Source of the DNA: an uncultured Bacteroidota bacterium
GTDB taxonomy: Bacteria > Bacteroidota > Bacteroidia > Chitinophagales > Saprospiraceae
Direction: 5' to 3'
Assembly: GCA_937872515.1 (NCBI GenBank)
Contig: CALMSX010000116.1
Location: 100,390-164,389, forward strand
Length of the DNA: 64,000 nucleotides
The notes below the pieces were generated by a model that did no database searches, was not told where the DNA came from, and saw nothing but the letters and a program-made list of their open reading frames with translations. Below, piece by piece: positions 25,355 to 34,292 of this stretch; position 1 is the stretch's first letter, and each line of letters opens with the position of its first letter. Made by a program: the position numbers and the translations under genes.

Positions 25355-26029
25355 ATGGAAACCGCCGTTACTGAAATAGTTTCCACAGTTTTGATAACAG
25401 AATTTAATTTGGACGTAAAAAACAGAATATTAACGTGTGCCGAAGACCTCTATCGCAAAATAGGGTTTAGAGCGGTAACCATGGACCAATTGTCCTCTCA
25501 AATGGGCATTTCCAAAAAGACGATTTATCAGTTTTTCACTGATAAAGACGAATTGGTAGATGCCATTATGGAAAGTGAGATCAGCAAACGTCAAAAAGAC
25601 TGCTCTCTCATCCATGAAGAGGCAGAAAATGCCATCCATGAAATTTTTATCACCATGAACATGCTGACAGAAGACTTTCAGGAGATCAATCCCATTGTCA
25701 TCCACGACTTGCGCAAGTTTCACCCAATGACCTTCGATAAATTTCAAAGACATAAAAATGAGTTTTTATACCAGGTGATCAGCAAAAACCTGCAACGAGG
25801 TAAAGAAGAGGGCTTGTACAGACCGGAAATTGATGTTGATGTACTGACCAAACTCAGGCTCGAAACCGCTATGATGGTTTTTGATCAGGATATATTTCCA
25901 TCCGATAAGTACAACATCGTTAGGGTTACTGCCGTAATCATGGACCATTTTCTCCACGGCGTTGTGACCGAAAAAGGCTTACAATTTATAGATAAATACA
26001 AAAAAGAAACAATCAACAAATATGGGTAA
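25355..26029 (+). CDS. TetR family transcriptional regulator of the efflux operon
   Basis: 224-aa regulator. A TetR_N helix-turn-helix spans roughly residues 20-68 (ILTCAEDLYRKIGFRAVTM, then SSQMGISKKTIYQFFTDKDEL). The C-terminal ligand domain is unremarkable. Its stop overlaps the TolC start by 8 bases, so it is the first gene of the RND efflux operon rather than a divergent repressor, implying autoregulation of the whole unit. The 100-base leader upstream has no obvious palindrome that I could single out as its operator. Confidence 0.92.
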   Translation: METAVTEIVSTVLITEFNLDVKNRILTCAEDLYRKIGFRAVTMDQLSSQMGISKKTIYQFFTDKDELVDAIMESEISKRQKDCSLIHEEAENAIHEIFITMNMLTEDFQEINPIVIHDLRKFHPMTFDKFQRHKNEFLYQVISKNLQRGKEEGLYRPEIDVDVLTKLRLETAMMVFDQDIFPSDKYNIVRVTAVIMDHFLHGVVTEKGLQFIDKYKKETINKYG

Positions 26030-27419
26030 AACAATCAAACTGACTTTGCTGATCTCGTTTATCACCCAGGTTATATTCGCGCAACAAGTGAGAAACCTGA
26101 CGGTCGAACAGGCTGTGTCCACTGCACTGGCCAATGTCGAAGAGATCAAAAACCTCAAGCTGGATGAAGAAATCCAGGTTCAGAAAAACAAAGAAATCAT
26201 AGGCATGACCATGCCACAGGTTTCATTCTCTGCGCAGGGCTCTTATTACCTGGCAACTCCTCAGGTTCAATTTCCTTCCTCTGATTATTCTATTTATGAG
26301 GTACTCTCGCGCGAAGGGGTGAAAGATGGCAATGGAAATCCCATCAGTACGGGCAATTCTACCCTGAGTGTACAGGCATTGAGTTTCTTTGCTCCGCTCA
26401 ATATGAATGCAGGCGTTAGTGTCAACCAACTGCTCTTCCAACCCGATGTGTTTATTGCCTTTCAAGCCAGACAAGGAGTACTTGACCTGGCCAAGGGCAA
26501 TGTGGCGGTAGCAGAAGACAAGGTAAAAGAATCGGTGCACAAGGCTTACTATTCGGTACTCATTGCAGAGCAACAGAAAAAAGTGCTGGGAGAGACTTTA
26601 TTAAGACTGGTAAAACTCCAGAGTGACATGGGCGAGATGTACAACAAGGGCTTTGCTGAAAAGCTCGACATTGAAAAAATCCAGGTTACAGTCAACAACA
26701 CCCAAACTGCCCTTAATCAACTCAACAACGGACTCGCCATCAGCTACAGCTTGCTAAAAACGACCATCGGAGTACCGCAGGCCGATTCACTGGTGCTGAT
26801 CAGCACCCTTGAAGACAAAGATCTTAAAGCGGTAGCATTGATAACCAATGATAAGTTCGATTACAATAAACGCAATGAAGTGAGTTTGCTGAATACAGCT
26901 AGAAAACTGCAGGACCTGGATTTGAAAAGATACAAGATGGCTTATATCCCATCGGTAGCTGCCTTTTTCCAGTATCAGCGCAATGGACAGCGAAACGAGC
27001 AATTCAACCCCAACGATCCATGGTTTTGGTACTCAACCAGCCTAGTAGGTCTCAATGTTAGCGCTACCCTTTTTGATGGCTTGCAACGCAACCGAAAGGT
27101 AGAGCAGGCCAAACTATCGCTGGCCAAAGTGGATAATAACCTCAGTCAGGTTAAAAGGTACATCGATATGGAGCAAGACATAGCCAAAAAGTCGCTCAAC
27201 AATGCCCTGCTCAACCTCGAAGTACAACAGCGCAACATGGCCCTTGCCCAATCTGTGTTTGATGCCACACGTAAAAAGTACGAAGCAGGACTTGGTTCCA
27301 GCTTTGAGCTATTGCAAACAGATACCGAATTGCAACGGGCCCAGGGCAATTATTTTCAAGCCCTGTACGATGGTTTTGTGGCCAAAACCGCATTCTTAAA
27401 ATCTATTGGTAAACTATAA
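26022..27419 (+). CDS. TolC-family outer-membrane efflux channel
   Basis: 465-aa outer-membrane efflux protein. Signal peptide MGKTIKLTLLISFITQVIFAQ, then two OEP repeats of long alpha-helical hairpins (LTVEQAVSTALANVEEIKNL at the N-terminus; SLLNTARKLQDLDLKRYKMA in the middle; RKKYEAGLGSSFELLQTDTE near the end). It forms the trimeric exit duct for the pump encoded just downstream. The start overlaps tetR by 8 bases. A Tyr/Gln-rich segment between residues about 75 and 125 replaces a typical short strand pair. Confidence 0.93.
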   Translation: MGKTIKLTLLISFITQVIFAQQVRNLTVEQAVSTALANVEEIKNLKLDEEIQVQKNKEIIGMTMPQVSFSAQGSYYLATPQVQFPSSDYSIYEVLSREGVKDGNGNPISTGNSTLSVQALSFFAPLNMNAGVSVNQLLFQPDVFIAFQARQGVLDLAKGNVAVAEDKVKESVHKAYYSVLIAEQQKKVLGETLLRLVKLQSDMGEMYNKGFAEKLDIEKIQVTVNNTQTALNQLNNGLAISYSLLKTTIGVPQADSLVLISTLEDKDLKAVALITNDKFDYNKRNEVSLLNTARKLQDLDLKRYKMAYIPSVAAFFQYQRNGQRNEQFNPNDPWFWYSTSLVGLNVSATLFDGLQRNRKVEQAKLSLAKVDNNLSQVKRYIDMEQDIAKKSLNNALLNLEVQQRNMALAQSVFDATRKKYEAGLGSSFELLQTDTELQRAQGNYFQALYDGFVAKTAFLKSIGKL

Positions 27420-27438
27420 TAAAGACAATCAAAATATC

Positions 27439-28596
27439 ATGAGAACATTCATCTTCCTCATGGGCTTTGTAGCCCTCATGTCATGTGGAAATAAAGAAAG
27501 CCAGCAAGGTGGCAACAATGTAGAAGCCAAATTAAAAGAGCTGGCTGACCTCAAAAAACAACAAACAGAAATCGGTACCAAGATTGCTGCGGTTGAAGCC
27601 GAATTGCTAAAATTGGATCCAAGCAGGGCCATCAAGGCCAAGTTGGTTACTACAGCAGAACTGACTCCTCAGGGTTTTCAGCACTACATCAACCTCCAGG
27701 GAAGCATCCAGTCGGATAATGTTTCTTATGTTGCGCCTCGCAATGGCATGGGCGGATATGTAAAAAACATTTACATAAAAGAAGGCCAGATGGTAAAAAA
27801 AGGTCAGTTGATGATCAAGCTTGATGACCAGGTGCTGAGACAAGGTATTGAGGCTACCAAAACCCAACTGGCCTTTGCCAAAAATGTGTACGACAGAACC
27901 AAGGCCCTGTGGGATCAAAAAATTGGTACCGAGGTACAATTGCTTTCTGCCAAAAACAATGTGGAAGCATTGGAAAGTCAGATTGCCGTTCAGGAAGAAC
28001 AACTCAAAACTTACAACGTGTATGCAGATCAGAGTGGCATAGCCGACATCGTCAACATCAAAGTAGGCGAACTATTTACCGGCATGTCTGTCACCGGACC
28101 TCAGATCCAGATAGTCAACAATTCCGAGCTGAGGGTAAAGGTAGACATACCTGAAAACTATGCTTCTAAAATCAAACAGGGAGCCTCTGTGGTCATTGAT
28201 GTACCTGCCCTTGGCAAGTCGTTCAACTCTACCATCTCCCGACTCAGCCAATCCATCAACACCAGCTCTAGAGGGTTTACGGCAGAGTGCAGGATCCCTG
28301 CATCAGCAAACGCCAAACCGAATATGGGCGCTTCTGTAAAAATTCTTAACCATAGCAACAGTAAGGCCATTGTAGTGCCGGTCAATATAGTACAAAGTGA
28401 TGAAAAAGGTAAGTACGTATATGTTATGGTGAAGGGAAAGGACAACAGAATGACCACCCATAAAAAATCAGTAACAGTAGGTGAATTGTACGGTGATGAA
28501 GTTGAAATTTTGTCTGGCCTCGGTGTAGGAGACAAACTCATTACCCAGGGTTACCAAAATCTCTATGAAGGTCAAATCGTAGAAGAAAAAATGTAA
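27439..28596 (+). CDS. RND efflux periplasmic adaptor (membrane-fusion protein), lipoprotein
   Basis: 385-aa HlyD/AcrA-type adaptor linking the RND pump to the outer-membrane channel. The start at 27439 (MRTFIFLMGFVALMSCGNKE) gives a lipobox with Cys16; the in-frame ATG at 27406 would bury it. A coiled segment (EAKLKELADLKKQQTEIG) is followed by a lipoyl-like half (YVKNIYIKEGQMVKKGQLMI), a helical hairpin with EATKTQLAFAKNVYDRTKAL and EALESQIAVQEEQLKTY, and barrel domains with GASVKILN. It lies between tolC and the pump gene in the same operon. Confidence 0.93.
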   Translation: MRTFIFLMGFVALMSCGNKESQQGGNNVEAKLKELADLKKQQTEIGTKIAAVEAELLKLDPSRAIKAKLVTTAELTPQGFQHYINLQGSIQSDNVSYVAPRNGMGGYVKNIYIKEGQMVKKGQLMIKLDDQVLRQGIEATKTQLAFAKNVYDRTKALWDQKIGTEVQLLSAKNNVEALESQIAVQEEQLKTYNVYADQSGIADIVNIKVGELFTGMSVTGPQIQIVNNSELRVKVDIPENYASKIKQGASVVIDVPALGKSFNSTISRLSQSINTSSRGFTAECRIPASANAKPNMGASVKILNHSNSKAIVVPVNIVQSDEKGKYVYVMVKGKDNRMTTHKKSVTVGELYGDEVEILSGLGVGDKLITQGYQNLYEGQIVEEKM

Positions 28597-28630
28597 CTGA
28601 CTCCTTTATCTAACCATAAAACAAAAAGAA

Positions 28631-31600
28631 GTGTCGAATCCATTAAAATTTGTAGCCGACAAGGTAAAGGAATTTAAACCTACCAGCTGGTCTGTAGACA
28701 ATCGCACTGCCATATACATCATTACCATGATCATTACGGCATTTGGTTTATATACTTTCAATACCCTGCCAAAAGAACAGTTTCCGGATATTGTGGTTCC
28801 CACGATTTCGGTAACTACTGTCTATGTGGGCAATTCTCCCAAAGACATTGAAAACCTGGTGACCAGGCCCATTGAAAAACAAATCAAGGGCATATCCGGT
28901 GCTAAGGTAAATAAAGTAAGTTCTATATCTCAGACCGATTTCAGTTTGATCATTGTAGAATTTGATACCGATATTACTCCTGAGATTGCCAAACAAAAGG
29001 TAAAGGACGCGGTGGATAAAGCAAAAACCGATTTGCCGGCCGACCTTACCCAACTGCCCAATGTGCAGGAATTTGCATTCAGTGATATGCCTATCATGTA
29101 TGTCAACTTAAGTGGTGATTATGATGGTATCAAGTTGAAGGAATACGCCGAGAAGTTGCAAGACCGTTTTGAATCCCTATCTGAGGTGACCAGGGCAGAA
29201 ATTGTAGGTGCACCAGAGCGGGAAATTCAGATCAATGTAGATCCCCTCAAAATGGAAAGAGCCATGTTGAGTTTTGACGACATTGCCAATGCGGTGGCGT
29301 ATGAAAACATGGACATCAGCGGGGGCCTCATTGAGGTTGGAGAAATGAATCGTTCGCTCCGACTCAAGGGGCAAATGCACAACGCACTCGCCATTAGCCA
29401 GCTCATCATCAAAACACCCAATGCGGGTGCGGTCCGCCTATCCGATATAGCCACCGTGATTGATACAGTGAAGCAAAAAGAAAGTTATGCCCGACTAGAC
29501 GGCAAAAACGTAATCACGCTTAACATCGTAAAAAGGGCCGGTGAAAACCTTATTGAATGTGCTGCCAAGGTAAAAACCATTGTTGATGAAATGAAAGGCC
29601 ATGAACTGCCCAATGACCTCAATGTGGTGATAACAGGTGACCAAAGCAAGCAGGCTGCTACCTCCTTCCACGAGCTGGTCAATACCATTGTCATTGGATT
29701 TATTCTGGTATTGCTTATCCTCATGTTTTTTATGGGTGTGGTCAATGCCTTTTTTGTGGCCCTCAGTGTGCCCCTCAGTGTATTTGTTGCCTTCTTATTT
29801 TTACCGGCAGCAGATTTTATAGTAGGTACAGATGTGACCCTTAATTTTATTGTACTTTTTGCCCTGCTCTTTGGACTCGGCATTATTGTAGATGATGCCA
29901 TTGTGGTCATCGAAAATACGCATAGGATTTATGACAATGGCAAGGTACCCATTGCCAAAGCGGCTAAGGCAGCAGCAGGCGAAGTATTTATTCCGGTATT
30001 GGCCGGAACCGCTACAACAATTGCACCTTTTTTTCCGCTTTTGTTCTGGAAGGGCATCATTGGTAAATTTATGATTTACCTGCCTACTATGTTGATTTTT
30101 ACCCTCTTTGCCTCCTTGATTGTGGCCTTTATCATCAACCCGGTTTTTGCCGTTAGTTCGATGAAACCGGAGGGAAGACAATATGAACCACCTAAAAACG
30201 AAATCTTCAAAAAATGGTGGTTTTATGCCTTTTTTGTCCTCGGTATTTTTTCCCATTTATTTGGATCTCCGGGTTTTGGCAACTTTTTGATTTTATTGCC
30301 TCTGCTTGGAATTGTGAATGCGTATATATTACAAGATATTATTTACTACTTCCAGGAAAAAATACTACCCAGGTTGATGGACAGCTATGAAAAACTGCTC
30401 CATTGGTTACTGAAGGGCTGGAGACCTATGTATATGTTTATTGCCGTATTCATATTGTTTTTTATTTCTCTTTTTGCCCTCATCGCCAGAAAGCCGGATT
30501 TTCCGTTTTTCCCAAGTGGACAACCCAACTTTATTTATGTGTACCTGAAGATGCCTGTAGGCACAAAGGCTGAAGAGACGGATAGGGTATTGCGCCAGTT
30601 AGAAACAAAGGTCTACAAATCTCTGGAGTCGCTTAAGCCCGGTGAAAAAGGTTCCATTGTAGAAAGTGTGATTTCCAATGTGGCGTTGAATGCCAACAAT
30701 CCAATGGACAACAACCGAAGTGTTCAATCCAATTTGGGAAGGATCCAGGTATCCTTTGTAGAGTTTGCCAAACGACCCTACCAGCCAACCCTTCCTTACC
30801 TGGATACGGTGAGGATGGCGGTAAAAGACATTCCGGGTGCTCAGGTAACGGTAGAACAGGAAGGTGGAGGCCCTCCAACCGATCCACCGGTCAACATTGA
30901 AGTATATGGCGATGACTTTGATGCCAATGCCAAGGTAGCAACTGACTTGTACAATTATCTTGATACCAATAGGGTAGAAGGCATTGAAAACCTGGCCATG
31001 GATACCGACCTCAACAATCCTGAAGTATCTATAGTGGTTGACAAAGAAAGAGCCGCCATTGAAGGCGTAAGTTCTGCCCAGGTGGGCTCCGCCATCAGAA
31101 CTGCACTTTTTGGAAGAGAGGTAAGCAAACTCAAGTCGGGCGAAGACGAATTTAAAATCCAGCTGAGGTATGACCAGGTAAAAAGAAACGACATTCAGAA
31201 CCTCATCAATATGAGGGTCACGTTTAGAGATTTTAATACCGGAAGGATCAAACAAGTGCCCATCAGTGCAGTGGCCAAATTTGAGTTTACCAGCAGCACA
31301 GGAGGTATCAAACGTAAAAACAACAAACGTACCATTCAACTGCAATCAAATGTAACCGATCTGACAGCGGTGGCTTCTATCAACCAGGAATTGTCTGAAA
31401 AGATAAGGGATTTTCAAAATACCTATACCATGCCAGATGGAGTTTTCATCAGGCAGACTGGTGAAAGTGAGCAGCAACAGGAAACCAATTCATTCCTGGG
31501 CAAGGCATTTATCATATCACTGGGTATGATTTTCTTAATCCTGGTTCTTCAATTCAACTCGGTAAGTAAACCTTTTATCGTACTGACAGAAATCTTTTTC

Positions 31601-32182
31601 TCGGTCATTGGTGTTTTTGTTGGATTTGCCATAACCGGAATGACCATGCCTACCATCATGGTGCTGGTGGGTGTGATCGGATTGGCCGGTATAGTAATCA
31701 AAAACGGAATCCTGCTGCTTGAATTTACCGACGATCTGCGATCAAGGGGTTTAAAAACCAGAGAGGCCGCCATCCAGGCCGGAAAAATCAGGATTATACC
31801 GGTGATGCTTACGGCGATAGCTACCATCCTTGGACTATTTCCGCTGGCCATTGGATTTAATATTGACTTTGGTTCTCTGTTTACGCACCTGGATCCCAAA
31901 ATTTTTATTGGGGGTGACAGCGTGGTATTTTGGGGACCGTTGGCATGGACCATTATTTTTGGCTTGATCTTTTCATTCTTCCTTACCTTATTGATGATAC
32001 CAAGCATGTATATCATTTCGGAGCGATTGAGAAGACCAATGGTGAAATTTTATGGCACTAAATTCATAGCGCTACTTGGCTTTTTAGGTCCGCTGTTTTT
32101 TATCTTTGCGGGCATCATGTACCTTGTTCGCTGGGTATCAGGCCGAAAGGTGTGGAACGGAACCTATCGGAGCTGGGTGTAG
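28631..32182 (+). CDS. RND multidrug efflux pump, inner-membrane subunit (HAE1-like)
   Basis: 1183-aa proton-driven AcrB-like pump. It starts at GTG 28631 (MSNPLKFVADKVKEF) after a purine-rich stretch. Typical motifs: GLGIIVDDAIVVIENTHRIYD with the paired Asp of the proton relay in TM4, and IGLAGIVIKNGILLLEF in the second half. It is about 130 residues longer than AcrB. Extra hydrophobic sequence lies between the halves (WWFYAFFVLGIFSHLFG, NFLILLPLLGIVNAYIL at about residues 530-565) and at the C-terminus (FIALLGFLGPLFFIFAGIMY). The upstream TetR, TolC and adaptor genes complete the system. A terminator follows. Confidence 0.95.
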   Translation: MSNPLKFVADKVKEFKPTSWSVDNRTAIYIITMIITAFGLYTFNTLPKEQFPDIVVPTISVTTVYVGNSPKDIENLVTRPIEKQIKGISGAKVNKVSSISQTDFSLIIVEFDTDITPEIAKQKVKDAVDKAKTDLPADLTQLPNVQEFAFSDMPIMYVNLSGDYDGIKLKEYAEKLQDRFESLSEVTRAEIVGAPEREIQINVDPLKMERAMLSFDDIANAVAYENMDISGGLIEVGEMNRSLRLKGQMHNALAISQLIIKTPNAGAVRLSDIATVIDTVKQKESYARLDGKNVITLNIVKRAGENLIECAAKVKTIVDEMKGHELPNDLNVVITGDQSKQAATSFHELVNTIVIGFILVLLILMFFMGVVNAFFVALSVPLSVFVAFLFLPAADFIVGTDVTLNFIVLFALLFGLGIIVDDAIVVIENTHRIYDNGKVPIAKAAKAAAGEVFIPVLAGTATTIAPFFPLLFWKGIIGKFMIYLPTMLIFTLFASLIVAFIINPVFAVSSMKPEGRQYEPPKNEIFKKWWFYAFFVLGIFSHLFGSPGFGNFLILLPLLGIVNAYILQDIIYYFQEKILPRLMDSYEKLLHWLLKGWRPMYMFIAVFILFFISLFALIARKPDFPFFPSGQPNFIYVYLKMPVGTKAEETDRVLRQLETKVYKSLESLKPGEKGSIVESVISNVALNANNPMDNNRSVQSNLGRIQVSFVEFAKRPYQPTLPYLDTVRMAVKDIPGAQVTVEQEGGGPPTDPPVNIEVYGDDFDANAKVATDLYNYLDTNRVEGIENLAMDTDLNNPEVSIVVDKERAAIEGVSSAQVGSAIRTALFGREVSKLKSGEDEFKIQLRYDQVKRNDIQNLINMRVTFRDFNTGRIKQVPISAVAKFEFTSSTGGIKRKNNKRTIQLQSNVTDLTAVASINQELSEKIRDFQNTYTMPDGVFIRQTGESEQQQETNSFLGKAFIISLGMIFLILVLQFNSVSKPFIVLTEIFFSVIGVFVGFAITGMTMPTIMVLVGVIGLAGIVIKNGILLLEFTDDLRSRGLKTREAAIQAGKIRIIPVMLTAIATILGLFPLAIGFNIDFGSLFTHLDPKIFIGGDSVVFWGPLAWTIIFGLIFSFFLTLLMIPSMYIISERLRRPMVKFYGTKFIALLGFLGPLFFIFAGIMYLVRWVSGRKVWNGTYRSWV

Positions 32183-32205
32183 TCAGAGCATTTGAAATAA
32201 ATACC

Positions 32206-32240
32206 AGAGGGGCTGAATAAACAACGGCCCCTCTTTTTTT
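32206..32240 (+). terminator. Terminator of the RND efflux operon
   Basis: AGAGGGGC at 32206-32213 pairs exactly with GCCCCTCT at 32227-32234, followed by a run of T. Confidence 0.8.
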
Positions 32241-32462
32241 GTGTAATAAAAAATGTTAAAAGTCCAATAAAACCCTTTTTAAGCTTTGAAAAGTCGATAT
32301 TTTTCCATATCATTGTAATATCGGTATATCAAAGTAATCCCGGATATCCGATATTTTCCTGGACGCTATTATCCTACTCATAGATGATCGTTGCACATAG
32401 CCGGATCTTAAGCCCATGTTGGCTGATGATAGGTAAGGAATTGATAAAAATAATCAGGAAAG

Positions 32463-34079
32463 ATGGAGAATGTAATGACAACAGGCATGTGGTGGTTGAC
32501 AGCCGCTTTTATTTTAGGCATAACAGCTCGTTTTTTTAAGCTGCCCGCCCTTATTGGTTTTTTGGCAGCTGGTATGCTGGTAGAAGCTTTTGACATTGAC
32601 CATGCCAGTATGGATGAATTGATAGAAATTGTGGCTGATTTGGGAGTTATGTTATTACTCTTTACCATAGGACTCAAAATCAAGCTCAACAATATATTAA
32701 GGCCGGAGATCTTGTACACTGCCGGCATCAATATGGCTGCATTTACCATTTTGGCAGGAGGCATTGTCTTTGTTTTGTCGTTTACCTCGCTTTCACTTTT
32801 TTCAGGGCTTTCCCTCTTGTCTTGTGCATTGATTGGGTTTTCTTTGAGTTTTTCCAGTACCGTTTTTGTTGTCAAAATTTTGGAAGAAAGAGGAGAGCTA
32901 TCTTCTTTTCACGGTAAAAACGCCATAGCCATCCTTGTCATCCAAGACATTTTTGCGGTTTTATTTATGACCCTGGTATCCGATAAGAACCCCAGCTGGT
33001 GGGCTTTGGCGATTCCGATTTACCTATGGGCCGTAAGGTATTTGTTGAACTACCTCTTGTCAAAATCCGGCCACGGAGAATTACTGACGGTATTTGGTTT
33101 TTTTGCCACCTTTGTCACGGGTGCTTCTGTTTTTGAGATGGTGGGCTTAAAGCCCGATCTCGGGGCACTGGTCATTGGCATGCTCATGGTCAACCATAGA
33201 AAATCTGATGAATTGTACGACAGGATGATGGGCTACAAAGATTTTTTCCTGATTTCCTTCTTTATTTACGTGGGACTTATGGGGAAACTCAATTGGAACA
33301 TCGTGATAGCAACCCTGATTATATTCCCGCTTATGTTTATCAAGGGCTCTTTGTTTATGTCGCTCTTTTCAAGGTTTAAAATCCGAGCCCGCACCGCCTA
33401 TCTCACTTCTCTTAGTCTAAGCAATTTTAGCGAGTTTGCACTGATTACCGGCCTGGTAGGTTACAAAGCGGGTTGGCTGTCTATGGAGTGGATTACCGTC
33501 TTTGCCATGTTGATGACCCTGTCTTTTTTGGTCTCATCTCCATTTAATGCCAAGGCACATGATATTTTTGATAAATACCGAAACCAGTTATTGCGACTGA
33601 ACACTGGCGGCATGTACATTGATGAGGAGCCCAAATCGATTGGCGATGCCCAATACATGATAGTGGGTTATGGAAGCATTGGTAGACCCGCTTTTCACTA
33701 TCTAAAAGACGAATTGAACCTCAAAACGATTGCCATTGACTACAACCATGAGGTTGTTAAAAAATACAAAAACAGGGGTGTTAATATCAATTGGGGAGAC
33801 AGCAGCAATAGTATATTTTGGGACTCTATAGATTTATCCCATCTCCGCCTGGTATTTCTGGCCATGAGTTCACACGAAAGCAACCTCAGCATCTTGCATG
33901 AAATTTTAAAAATTCCAAATCGACGGTTTAAACTGGCAGCTTTTTGCAACTACCCCGATGAGGCCAAAAAACTAAAAGAATTGCACGTTGACTATGTGTA
34001 CGACTTTAAACTTTACCAGGGAGAAGACTTTGCGGAGCAGGCATTGTTAAAATTCAACAAAGAGATAAAAGTGTTATAA
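32463..34079 (+). CDS. Kef-type cation:proton antiporter with RCK/TrkA-N domain
   Basis: 538-aa CPA2 monovalent cation:proton antiporter. About 12 transmembrane segments fill residues 1-370, including LIGFLAAGMLVEAF, LGVMLLLFTIGLKI, SFSSTVFVVKILEERGE and NAIAILVIQDIFAVLF, in which the conserved Gln-Asp of the ion site is present. A C-terminal Rossmann domain (YMIVGYGSIGRPAFHYLKD near residue 400) is the NAD-binding TrkA-N/RCK domain, as in YbaL and KefB. Likely a K+ or Na+ efflux system gated by nucleotide. It is monocistronic, with a 280-base leader after the efflux terminator that shows no clear motif, and converges on the DUF4331 cluster. Confidence 0.9.
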   Translation: MENVMTTGMWWLTAAFILGITARFFKLPALIGFLAAGMLVEAFDIDHASMDELIEIVADLGVMLLLFTIGLKIKLNNILRPEILYTAGINMAAFTILAGGIVFVLSFTSLSLFSGLSLLSCALIGFSLSFSSTVFVVKILEERGELSSFHGKNAIAILVIQDIFAVLFMTLVSDKNPSWWALAIPIYLWAVRYLLNYLLSKSGHGELLTVFGFFATFVTGASVFEMVGLKPDLGALVIGMLMVNHRKSDELYDRMMGYKDFFLISFFIYVGLMGKLNWNIVIATLIIFPLMFIKGSLFMSLFSRFKIRARTAYLTSLSLSNFSEFALITGLVGYKAGWLSMEWITVFAMLMTLSFLVSSPFNAKAHDIFDKYRNQLLRLNTGGMYIDEEPKSIGDAQYMIVGYGSIGRPAFHYLKDELNLKTIAIDYNHEVVKKYKNRGVNINWGDSSNSIFWDSIDLSHLRLVFLAMSSHESNLSILHEILKIPNRRFKLAAFCNYPDEAKKLKELHVDYVYDFKLYQGEDFAEQALLKFNKEIKVL

Positions 34080-34208
34080 CCCCATCTTCTTTTGAATCAT
34101 AATGAACTAAATTCTACACCGTAGATTTGCTGATGCCACATTCTATACGTGTATTATTTTTCCTGATCTCTCTTTTTGTTTATTTAGTTATTCATCATAA
34201 CTGGAATA

Positions 34209-34245
34209 TAAAAAAAGGGAGGTCTGTATTACGGACCCCCCCCCA
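34209..34245 (-). terminator. Terminator for the minus-strand DUF4331 cluster
   Basis: Read on the minus strand, GGGGGGTCCG and CAGACCTCCC form a stem around TAATA and are followed by eight T. The + strand shows an unusual run of nine C just after the stem. Confidence 0.6.
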
Positions 34246-34292
34246 CACATTTTAATATGCATTTCAAAAATCAAACCAAATAATAGTGAATA

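Noticed and set aside
30599..31345. 248-aa minus-strand ORF
   Set aside because: Lies wholly inside the RND pump gene, antisense to conserved motifs; no signal or domain of its own.
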